Shown: piece by piece, positions 35,601 through 44,096 of the stretch
Layout of the letters: each line of letters begins with the position of its first letter
Numbering within the stretch: the first letter of the stretch is position 1
Source of the DNA: Apus apus
Lineage: Eukaryota; Chordata; Aves; Apodiformes; Apodidae
Assembly: GCF_020740795.1 (NCBI RefSeq)
Contig: NC_067282.1
Span: forward strand, 140,602,858-140,666,857
Length of the DNA stretch: 64,000 nt
Direction of reading: 5' to 3'
The notes under the pieces: model-generated
Seen by the model: the letters and a program-made list of their open reading frames with translations, nothing else
What the model was told of the DNA's origin: nothing
Databases searched by the model: none
Position numbers and translations under genes: made by a program

Positions 35601-35912
35601 TAATGGTTGTCCACCACCTCCAGGGGGCTGTCTCATGTGCTTCCCCCGGGAATGCTGGTGCCAGCTGTGTCCCTGGCCCTAGCGCAGAAGGGGGGGCCGA
35701 GGGGTGATGGCAGACGTGCAGCACAGCAGGTGGCAGAGTTGCAGCCTGGTTCATGGCGCTGGGTCGTGCAGAGGAGGCTGCTGCTGCTCACCTTCCCCGG
35801 GAGCTGGCAGCCTCCTCCAACGGGTGGCTAGGCAGGCACAGGGCTCTCATGGGAATGGCTCTACTACTGTTAATGTTAGTTCTGTTTTCTCTCCCTCTAG
35901 CTGCGTGAGTAA
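29672..35912 (+). CDS. BID: BID, BH3-interacting domain death agonist (five coding exons)
   Basis: BID is a cytosolic BH3-only protein. Caspase-8 cleaves it and the C-terminal fragment moves to mitochondria to activate BAX/BAK and release cytochrome c. Coding parts 29672-29680, 32849-33047, 34110-34255, 35198-35398 and 35901-35912 join in matching phase to 188 residues, close to human BID (195). Visible landmarks: N-terminal helix [11 protein letters not shown]; caspase loop LQTDGNR with cleavage expected after Asp57; BH3 helix near residues 79-95 with core LAEIGD (Leu87, Gly91, Asp92); the membrane-inserting hairpin helices with [20 protein letters not shown] and the [12 protein letters not shown] segment; C-terminus IVRMLRE. 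No frameshift or premature stop was seen. The start is the short exon 2 ATG, preceded by an in-frame stop. Confidence 0.92.
29797..29947 (-). mobile_element. CR1 fragment, 3' terminal region, antisense to BID
   Basis: On the + strand this reads as the complement of a CR1 3' end: GATCTAGTCCAACACCCCTG, then GAGCACATCACTCAGTGCAG-like and CTCCAGAGAAGGGGATTC segments, and GGCAGCCTGTTCCTGTGCTT. It is a diverged, truncated copy lacking the terminal octamer tail. Confidence 0.8.
29949..30360 (+). mobile_element. CR1 fragment, end of ORF2, same strand as BID
   Basis: This segment is in the opposite orientation to its CR1 neighbours. It reads as the C-terminal part of a CR1 ORF2, with recognisable [32 protein letters not shown] and [18 protein letters not shown] stretches, broken by frame changes. 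The 3' end is truncated. Part of its content overlaps that of the antisense fragment on its left but with a different sequence, so it comes from a separate insertion. Confidence 0.8.
30379..31125 (-). mobile_element. CR1 fragment with degenerate reverse transcriptase domain
   Basis: The minus strand encodes a broken non-LTR reverse transcriptase. Segments include [57 protein letters not shown] and [20 protein letters not shown]. The catalytic FADD-type motif reads FADG, losing one catalytic Asp, and the frame is interrupted between about 30921 and 31000, so it cannot be active. It is an old 5'-truncated copy inserted antisense in BID intron 2. Confidence 0.9.
32849..33047 (+). CDS. BID: BID exon 3: N-terminal helices and caspase loop
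   Basis: The acceptor TTTTTCTTCTGTTTAAG ends at 32848. The exon encodes residues 4-69 from [20 protein letters not shown] to [16 protein letters not shown] plus one base. The 3' boundary is set at CTAG followed by GCAAGT (33048), a GC donor, because this gives Val (G|TG) before FDPE and keeps NGGL. A GT nine bases upstream (AATG followed by GTGGGC) would also stay in frame but has a poorer consensus and would delete Gly-Gly-Leu. The caspase-8 site LQTD/G is intact. Confidence 0.88.
33481..33699 (+). mobile_element. CR1 3'-end fragment, sense to BID
   Basis: The sequence shows the CR1 3'UTR pattern: ACACTAGAACAGGTTGCCCA, then CATTCAAGGTCAGGTTGGAT, and AAAGGTCCCTCCCAACCCAA followed by ATTCTGTGATT at the end. 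It lies in BID intron 3 and is a severely 5'-truncated copy. Confidence 0.9.
34110..34255 (+). CDS. BID: BID exon 4: BH3 domain
   Basis: The acceptor CCTGTATGTGTTGACAG ends at 34109 and the donor GTGAGT is at 34256. The 146-nt exon completes Val70 and encodes [20 protein letters not shown] continuing GDQFE to NENLSGE (residue 118). LAEIGD provides the conserved Leu and Gly-Asp of BH3, which docks into BAX/BAK and anti-apoptotic grooves. The exon ends in phase 0. Confidence 0.93.
35198..35398 (+). CDS. BID: BID exon 5: central hydrophobic hairpin helices
   Basis: The acceptor CTTCTTTTCATACAG ends at 35197 and the donor GTGAGT is at 35399. The 201-nt exon encodes 67 residues (119-185) including [20 protein letters not shown] and [20 protein letters not shown], the region equivalent to human BID helices alpha 5 to alpha 7, which forms the membrane-interacting core. 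It starts and ends in phase 0. Confidence 0.93.
35901..35912 (+). CDS. BID: BID exon 6: last three codons and stop
   Basis: The acceptor TTTTCTCTCCCTCTAG ends at 35900, followed by CTG CGT GAG TAA. It adds Leu-Arg-Glu to IVRM. Reading through the exon 5 donor instead would give VSAVK and a stop at 35416, a plausible retained-intron variant but less likely given both consensus splice sites. Confidence 0.8.
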   Translation: MRE

Positions 35913-36875
35913 GCTCTCCAGCTCTGTGTGGAGAATGTGGATTCCTGAAGACTACCTACTTTTATTGATGTAGACAAATAACATTTTCTGTTCTTAACTT
36001 CTGAGATGCAGCTGTGAAAGGGAGGGTAGAGCTTCATAGATAGGCTTTTGTAGACTAGCACAGCAATATGATAGTAGTGTGAGCTGTGTGTCAGCTCTGC
36101 CAGTACCTGTAAGGAGTAGTGCTTGCCTTATCTCATTTTATAATAGTGTTTTTTCTTACCTTAGCAATAGCAGCCTTTGTGGAGACCAGAGGAAATGCTG
36201 TGAGCACAGAGCCTGCCCTCTCAGTATTTTATTTTCTAATCAGCACTAGCATTTAGCTTTAGTTATTCTCTTCCCAGCCCTCCTCCTGGTGCTACTGCTG
36301 AGCCATGCCGAGTGTTAATTGTTCCCAGGAAGGCTTCAGGCTGTAGAATGGGTGGTTGATCAACACAGATCACTGAGGGGGAAGGGTAAAAAAAAAAAAA
36401 ATCAAGTCTGTCTTTAGAGGGAAGCTGGCAGGAAAGTACTCTAAAGGAGGGTTAGATGTGTTTGGCCAGGACAGGCTGAAGTAAAGATGCTTCGGTATCA
36501 ATTGTGAGCTACTGCTTGCTTGAAAAAAAACTGAATGAGAACTTGTAAAGAAAAGGAAGGAATAGGTGCAGGACAGATTGTTTCAAGGAACACAACCTGG
36601 ATATACTTGAGGAAATGTGTTTAGCTTTAGAATATCTTGCTGTAAAGAGAATGTTATCAGCCTTGGATCAGGAAGAATATATGATATCTCATGTCTGTGT
36701 ATTGTAGTCATCTCAGGTTCAACAAACTTGAACTCAGGTTGTTTGATACATTTGTAATCACACAGAAGGTGGCAAATACTTCACCTGTGATCCAGCTGCC
36801 TCAGAAGTTTTGAAGTTATGTAAATATTTTGTGGGGGGTTTTTTAACTTAAATAAAATTCAGTTCTCATGGCAAT
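35913..36875 (+). other. BID: BID 3' untranslated region (predicted)
   Basis: This non-coding sequence from the BID stop to about 20 bases past the AATAAA at 36851 gives a 3'UTR of roughly 0.95 kb. It contains a 13-base A-run near 36390 and no recognised repeat. Confidence 0.65.
36851..36856 (+). terminator. BID: BID poly(A) signal
   Basis: A canonical AATAAA is followed, 50-90 bases later, by a strongly G/T-rich stretch (GGGGTTTTTTTTGATGTTGC). It is the first canonical hexamer I found after the BID stop. Confidence 0.65.
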
Positions 36876-37145
36876 ACAGCTCTTAAGAATGTGAAGTTCT
36901 AAAAGTTCTACCTGCTTGGGGTTTTTTTTGATGTTGCTGGTTTTTGTGCAAGTACTTTTGGCACTTCTCTAATTCACTACTGCTTATGATGCAGCTGGCA
37001 GTAGTACAGATGTCCTGGTCCTAGCTTTACACAAGCAAATCTTGCATAAGTAAAAAACTTTTTTCTTTTCTTTGGGTGCTTGCACTAGAACAAGGAGAGG
37101 AAAGAAACCACAGAAGCAGTCTACACTGTTTTGAAAACTGTACCA

Positions 37146-37151
37146 TTTATT
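37146..37151 (-). terminator. BCL2L13: distal candidate BCL2L13 poly(A) signal
   Basis: TTTATT on the + strand is AATAAA on the - strand. The minus-strand sequence 30-65 bases downstream is T/GT-rich (TTCTGTGGTTTCTTTCCTCT), a good downstream element. It places the end of BCL2L13 about 250 bases from the predicted BID end. Confidence 0.5.
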
Positions 37152-37282
37152 AAAGTGCAACCTGGGGGCATGGTCTTACAGCAGTGTCCCATTAGCAGAG
37201 GGAAGATGGACATACCCCTTCACTTCAACTGAATATAGAACAATGAAGCTGGAGAGAACTTTCTTTTAAAGGTGGAAACACT

Positions 37283-37288
37283 TTTATT
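37283..37288 (-). terminator. BCL2L13: alternative BCL2L13 poly(A) signal
   Basis: A minus-strand AATAAA lies 130 bases before the distal one, with only a modest T-rich downstream region. Confidence 0.3.
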
Positions 37289-39964
37289 AACCAAATGGCA
37301 CAAGAAGCTTTAGACAGCTTTCCCCAAGAGGGCTGCACTTGCATATTAAAAGTAACAATATGACCAGTTCCTTGGCTAATGGGTGACTTGAGGACCAGTC
37401 AGGGTCTCTTCCCCTGTGCAGGCCTCTTGAGAACAGAATCCAAAATCCCTGCAAATCAGTCACTATCTGTTTACACCCAGCAGAAGCCTAGTAGAAGATA
37501 TCCCCTAACACGCATGCTTCAGTCAGTTCCATTGGTCTTTGCTACTTTAACAAATCAAGTGGCATTCTTTTGGTCTGAGTGGGTTTTAGCTTTACACTTA
37601 AAAGCTTATAATGCAAGTTAAAAAGGGGGAGAGACCCCCTAAAGAGATAGTAGTAAGATGCATCCTCTGCAGCTTGTTCTGTCCAAACGAATAGTGTTCC
37701 TTCCCTCCCCTGCAGATGCTGCAGGGAGATCAAAAGCAGCTTCCACTGGAAGCTAACTGTAGCTCCCCCACTTCTACAGCATAACCATAGACCTCTAGCT
37801 AGGAGGAAGCAAGTCAGCCTACCTAAGAGACCAACAGAGGGTCAGCTCTAAGTAGGAGGGAAAAAAAGAAGTGATAATGTTATTTAACTGAAGGAGGTGG
37901 ATCTGAGTGATTTTTTGTATTGTGGTTTCCTTGGCTGTATTGGTAACACTACAGGTGACCCTTTCCAAGCTGGTGCAGTTCTCATTCCCCAACCAAGCAC
38001 TCCAGTCAGGAAAGTTCACTTCAGCAGACACAAACCAAGTACTGTTGCCTGGAGCTAGCCCTGTAGTCCCTGCTCTGTATGGGCCTAAGAGCTAGCTCTA
38101 CCAGAGTCAAGTAGGGTTGGTTAAATCTTATAACCCCCCTTCCTCCTGCTTCTTTTTAATGGCAATTCAAAGCTTGCACTTTGAAGCACAGATACATACA
38201 TGAAGTCAAAACACTACTGTCCTTACAGCCTTACTGGTGCTGAAATTAAGCAGCCCAAGCCAAATTAATGTAAACTTCTGCCTTTGATAGGTACAGAAGA
38301 GAACATGTTTCATCTCACCATGGTTAAGTGGGAAACACTTTCCCTTGTTGTCTAACCTACCAGAGTAGACTCCTGTTGTGTCTGTTCATGGTGCAGCGGA
38401 CACACATGGCTGAGTTTCAGTACACTTCATGCCTAGAATGAGACATTCTACAGAAGACCTAGGCAGGCATGGTAGCTGGGGCCATGTTTACCTTTCCACC
38501 CTCCCACCACCATTCCAGAGGAAAAAAAAAATAATCTAGTAATTACACACTCAAGTTCTGTAGCACAAGCTTCTGCTGGCTCAGTGAATGAGGGACTATG
38601 CTGCCAGAAGCACTTCTGTTTTTTGTTGTTTGTTTTGTGTGGGTTTTTTTGCCAGAATAGCAAAATCTACCTTACTAGGGTTTTGCTAGTACTACCATAC
38701 CACTGTAGTTGGAATTAAATGTAGGGAAGGCTTATGACCTCAGATTATTTTGTCTGCTACAATCATTAACATGAAAGAAGACCAAACTTCAGAACATCAC
38801 TTGTTTAGTACTAATGAAACTTTTCATTTGTTACCATTAGAAAGCATTGATTATAGTTTAAAAATACAGTCCAGAGTCTTAGCTTAGCTCTGATAAGAGC
38901 TGCATGAAGAGGAAAGAAACAGGAGTCTGGCAACAGAACTTGCCCTTATGCAAGTGCACTCAGCACCAGAGCTTTCAACCATCCCTTGAGTGGCAGATTC
39001 CAGAGTATAGCTTACAGCCAACATGAAAAATCAAGCCCTCACAAACAGCAAGGATGGATTCTTGTACTAAGTTGCTCTCTAGAAGGCAGGTTAGGAAAGA
39101 AACAACCAACCGCAAACACCACAACAGGCACTTCACCTCCAGCCAGAAATTAAACTGGTATCCAAAACCAGGTGTAGTACTAAAACTGTGCTTCCACTGC
39201 ATTGTCTGGTGCTATGCTAGGAGCTTCTGTTCAGACTGGTGAGTCTCTGGAGCAGGCAGCTGCTTGATGATTCAAATCTCTATGGCCAGAAGGCTGCAAA
39301 AGTGTTCCTTTTTTGTCTCAGCTTGTTTTACTGGGCCAGATCTTGTACTCTAGATCTAAGTTATTTTCAGTATTTTTCAGCAGCCAAATTACCACCCCAA
39401 GAGCCCCTACTCAGCATCCACCTAGTCCAACAACACTTGAAAAACCTAAGTTTTCAAGCTGCTTCTCTGTGTTTGCTCAGTAACAATAATCTGGTATTTT
39501 GATGTTTTTTCCCTAATTGAGCAGCTTAGCACTGCTGTGCCAGCTGAAGCTCTGCAGCCTGGATCTTCTGAAGTTCAAAGAACTTGAGGCAGAAGTCCAC
39601 CAGGCTCTAACACAGTGCACAGCAGCAACAGGCAGGGACTCCATGTCTGTGGTGTGGGTGTTCATGCAACAGAGGGATTCTGGCTTTCCAGGAATGCCTG
39701 CTGAAGAAAGCCCTTGCCCAGTTCCCAGCCACAAGGCCCAGGAGAGCATAGCTTAGAGTTAAGCACAGCTGAAATGTAAGTTGTACCTTATCTTGAAAGC
39801 CTTTTCCTTGACAGCTCCTTATTTAGCATGCTACCCACTGCAGGCCCTTAAGTATTTAACTTTTTTTTTTGGTAGATCCAATCCTCTGCTGTTTTAGCAT
39901 CTCAGCTTTAGGGTGTGCTGCAGACAAGGATAAAGTGAAGAAAGAATGGGTCTAAGGTAGATAC

Positions 39965-39970
39965 TTTATT
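39965..39970 (-). terminator. BCL2L13: alternative BCL2L13 poly(A) signal
   Basis: A minus-strand AATAAA lies about 3.3 kb after the stop and would give a shorter 3'UTR isoform. Confidence 0.3.
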
Positions 39971-41013
39971 AAGGTAACAGGCCACTCGAGGACAGATATT
40001 GAGGCACTTCTGGGAAGGGGATAAGCAACATAAGAGTAATTCTATCTGCCCTTTCCTAAGTATATAGCTACTGCCTTTCCTCTGCTATCTGCAAGAGATC
40101 CACTAAAGAGAGGCTGCATCACACTGTTCAGGGTAATTAGACCCTGCAGTTTAAGATTACTTTCATATACTTGAAGATAGGGGGGAAGAAAAACCCTTCC
40201 ATTTTCTAATTCACACCTATGATACAGCAAGCAGCCTGGCACTTGAGTCTGGAAGACCACCGTCATCTGAGCTTACCCTCTCTTGGGTGACTTTCACAGG
40301 GCCCATCCCAGCTCTGACTACAGGACTCTAAATTCAGTAGAACTCAAATCCATAACTGACCCTTTTAGCTAATGGAGTGTTCCCAGAGGAAAGAAACATA
40401 TACAATAAATTTTCTAAACACATGGCATGGGGTGTCAGGGAGAAGAGCATACAAATTCTTGCTGACTTGTCAAATCTCTAAGACCCTAAAATGAGAAGAA
40501 TATAAAGACCAAGCAAACAAAACACACAGTGTAGCTGATGCTCCATTAAATGTAGCAACATGCCAAACTCTCAAGGCTTTTGCCCAACCAGGAAAGTGCT
40601 TAACAAACCAAAGTAAACCAAAGTTTTCCTTACTGCTGCTGCCATCTTCTCACTGCTGCATGTGGAAGACATTTTCTTTAATGCCTCACTGGGCTCCTTG
40701 TGCCAGCAAACTAGGGACTTCTTCCTTTGCTGGCATGGATGTATTCTTCCTACCTGTCCTGTACTTATCTCCCACACTACTACTGAAACAACCATCTACA
40801 GAGACGAGCTAAAAGAACACCTAACACCCACACCCCTCCAGTTTGTATGCAAGTTACCCAGAGCGTCTAAAAAATTCAGCTCTGCTTCAGAGTTTCAGTA
40901 GGTACTTCTGTGTAACCTGCTTCATGCCTGCAGCTTGGGGGTGTCCCAAACATCTGAAGCCATCAGCGCAGGAGCAGGGCAGGCCTACCTGACCTACTGG
41001 GCCTACTGACCTA

Positions 41014-41035
41014 CTATGTGGCCCTTGCCACATAG
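41014..41035 (-). other. BCL2L13: perfect 9-bp hairpin in predicted BCL2L13 3'UTR
   Basis: CTATGTGGC at 41014-41022 and GCCACATAG at 41027-41035 are perfect inverted repeats separated by four bases. In the minus-strand transcript this forms a 9-bp stem with an AAGG loop. It is preceded by a short CCTACTG/CCTACC-type direct repeat at about 40984-41014. No function is inferred. Confidence 0.75.
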
Positions 41036-43283
41036 GAACAACAACCAGGCAACCACACAGATTGTGTCACTTGTTGAACACCAATGTTGCAACATGTGAA
41101 ATGAAGCAAAACTGTAAACATTCGTGCATGTCCATGACAAAAGGAGCAAAAAGACACCTCTCCTCTTCACATGAGGGAAGCTCCCCTCCAGGGCCAGAAG
41201 AGGGAACTATGGTGGTGGGAAGGCAGACACCAGAAAGTCCACGGCATGATGAGGTTCCAGTGACCCATTGTGAGCACACAGCACAGCGATGACAGTACCA
41301 GCACGGGGCACCAGGAAATGGCAAAAAAAAAAAAAGTCAATTCCATTTTACAACATGGTAAAGGATGTGGGTTTTTTGGGTTGTGTTTTTTTTTTGTTAA
41401 GGCCACCCTGCTACTTTTTGTGTCAATGATCAACAATCAATGATAAGCAATCCATGATCAACAGTAAAGTCAGAGCTCCTGAGTTCAGTCCACAGCAGCA
41501 GTACGTACATGACAATCCTTCCTCTCAGAATTCACACACACAAGTTCAAAAGCCAAGAATTTTTCTTAAAAATCCATGTGCAGAAAAACTTGAACAAAAA
41601 TAATCCCTCAGAATCTGCCCGGTTCTTACTGACTTCCCACCATCCTGGGATATGGGTGGGATAGGAAAATGCAGCACAAATAGCCTAAAATAAAAGAATG
41701 TGCTAGAATCTCTTAATTCTCACATCACTTAATAACAGGTCCGTTGGAAGATATACTTTAAATAAGGACATTTAGAAATAAAGTACCTTGTCTTTGTGCT
41801 TTATGAAGAGTAGCTTCCCGTAAGCTCACATTTTGACTATTCATTACCCCGAGTTCCCTTTCACCTACCTCCATCTGGTCTAAGCCACAGTGCCAGCAGG
41901 AACCCTCAGAGATGTGTAGTTTTGCCTGGACAGCCTGAGGTCTTGCCGACAGAGCTGCCTTACAGACAAGGACAGACAAAGAAATGCACTGAAAGAGGAA
42001 CTCTTGCCGTTGGATCCGACGTAACTAATATGCATGGCAGTACCTTAAAGGTTTCTCTTCACACACGTTTCAAGTGTTGTGACTGCAGGAAGAGGGATTT
42101 ACTTTTTGCCAGTCACTTTCTCATAATTTCTAAACTTTTAAGTTTAGTTCTTTACAGATTCAGAGTTGCAAAAGAAAGTGCACTGAACAACACTCCTGTT
42201 CAGGTCAGGAACAGGCAGACAGAGCTGTTCAGTGCTGTTTTGCTCAGTCAGTAGAATTCATTGCCTCACGTATCTGGGATTCTGTCACAGCCAAGACCAA
42301 GTTAAGACTAAATACACTCTGTGCTTGATCTGGGAAAGATGATACAAACTGCAGCGTGATATGGGACAGCATAGCATTTAACCTTTGAATCGCACAGGAG
42401 GCATCAGACTTAATTCTGTGTAGTTTGCTGAATATGCCCTGGCATCAAAGTACTCATCAGAACAGCACCATATCCAGCATAAATTTTGCACCTCTGGTGA
42501 CTCAAGGGTGGCAGTAGAGTTGGCTGGGCAGGAGCAGAGCAAATGGATTCTCAAACCAGCAAATAGCAGTGTCCCCCCACCCACCCACCGTCCTGCACCT
42601 CTCCCCCAGGAACACCAGGATGCTCAGAGATAATACAGCTATAGAGAGGCAGCATCTTTACAGGATGGGGCTCCAATAAATGTTGGGGGCCAAAACCAGT
42701 GTAAGCAAAGAGGTAAGAATATAAGCACTCTCCCACTGGGGCTTAGGAGAAACCTGCGAGGTTACGAGGAGCAGTGCTGTACCTGAGAGGAAGCAGAGAC
42801 AAAAGGGAGACCAGCCTCTCGCTACAGGACTCAGGTTGGCTAATGTTTGTTAGGGAGGGCTCGGGGGGTGCATCGGGGAGTGACAAGACAGCACAGCTGC
42901 AGTAGCGGTCAGTCTGAGAAGCCAAGAACTCCAGGGGTCAGCAGCAGCTGGCTCTCCCCCTGGGGATTCTCTGTTCCAGTTCCTAGAGTATGAGCACCCC
43001 TTTCTTCAGCACCTGCATTTAAGTTCTTAAATTTGCAGAATTTATTTTTTTTTTAAAAATACCCCGGTACTTTATAATCACGAAAAACCAGTCCCCACCC
43101 CAATTCTACTAAAAACGTTTGTCCGTAGCTGGAGGCTCACTGAATGACCTCACCCCATCACCATTAAGTTACTCAAATGTCCAATTAAACACAGCAGGCA
43201 GCTCAACCTTTAGGTAACACAACTACAAAAACAGGATCGTGCTCTCTTCTCTCTCCCCCCTCCTCCTCCTCAAGAGAGCTCCC

Positions 43284-44096
43284 TTACTTTTTCCTAAGCG
43301 CCAGCGCTACTCCGACTGCTACAGCTAATATAGCTACCGCAGCAGCCCCCCCATACAGCAATATAGATTTCCCTTCTGGCAATAAGATAGGCTTCTCCTC
43401 TGCAGCAGAGGATTTCTCTTCTATTTCTTCCAAATGGCCCTCTTTCCCCACTTTTTTTTCCCCTGGAAGCAGTATTTTCTCAGGTTCTGGTGCAGCTTTT
43501 TCTTCTGATGAGGCTAACTTTGGGACAGGTTTACTTAATAGGGGGATTTCAGGTTCAACAATCTCTTCAGCCACTTTTCCTTTTTCCTCCTGTTTCGCAC
43601 GCAGAAGTGCCGAGGGATGTGCTTTTTCAACAGCAGCAATTTTAGCTTGAGGTTTTACTTCCTGTAAAGAAGCAGGGGTTTCTGGAAGTGCTGCCTGCAT
43701 GGTCTCTGCAGTGACGGCTGACACCGCTGCTTCCTCAATCCCCTCCGGTATCTCTTCCTTCTCCACGTGAACAATATCTGAGTTGGAAGAGTTGTTCTCA
43801 CTCCTTTCTTCACCCCCTCCGTTGCTGTCCAGGCTTTTGACTTCTTCAGGATCCATGGCCACTTGCTGCCAGGACTCGGGTCCCAGGGAGACTGGCAGGC
43901 TCTCTGTGTGCCAGCTCTGACTCGCTGACAGGGAGACAGGCAGGCTCTCCGACTGCCACGATGTGGTCACAGTGGGGGACTCCGGGGGGCTCACCTGTCC
44001 TGAGTTGTCACTAGTCAGGATATAGATGTCATTACTGTCCTCTGCGATGAGCCCAGGGTACTCTTCCTCTTCAGATTCCAAAGTAAAGACCGTCCC
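43284..44096 (-). CDS. BCL2L13: BCL2L13 last coding exon: BHNo region and tail anchor
   Basis: The acceptor (minus strand CTTTTTGTTTGTAG) precedes 44096. The exon encodes 270 residues from GTVFTLESEEEEYPG to ALRKK and TAA at 43286-43284. Exon residues 46-66 hold two SW(Q/H)(S/T)ESLPVSL repeats; residues 76-79 are WQQV followed by AMDPEEVKSL, the known LC3-interacting region (WQQI in human). A disordered, Glu/Lys/Pro-rich stretch follows and diverges most from mammals. The final 25 or so residues, SILLYGGAAAVAILAVAVGV and on, form a hydrophobic helix with a basic end, typical of mitochondrial tail anchors. There is no in-frame ATG before the exon boundary, so this is an internal-to-terminal exon, not a separate gene. 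Confidence 0.95.
   Translation of the reverse strand, partial: GTVFTLESEEEEYPGLIAEDSNDIYILTSDNSGQVSPPESPTVTTSWQSESLPVSLSASQSWHTESLPVSLGPESWQQVAMDPEEVKSLDSNGGGEERSENNSSNSDIVHVEKEEIPEGIEEAAVSAVTAETMQAALPETPASLQEVKPQAKIAAVEKAHPSALLRAKQEEKGKVAEEIVEPEIPLLSKPVPKLASSEEKAAPEPEKILLPGEKKVGKEGHLEEIEEKSSAAEEKPILLPEGKSILLYGGAAAVAILAVAVGVALALRKK

Larger units (their letters stand above)
37125..43283 (-). other. BCL2L13: BCL2L13 3' untranslated region (predicted, long)
   Basis: On the minus strand this follows the BCL2L13 stop codon. Canonical signals occur at 43041, 39965, 37283 and 37146 (as TTTATT on the + strand), so the UTR may be about 0.25, 3.3, 6.0 or 6.1 kb. No interspersed repeat and no long open frame are present, consistent with a long conserved UTR. 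A 9-bp perfect hairpin lies at 41014-41035 and a TGATCA-rich patch at about 41425-41465. It is inferred from signals only. Confidence 0.5.
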
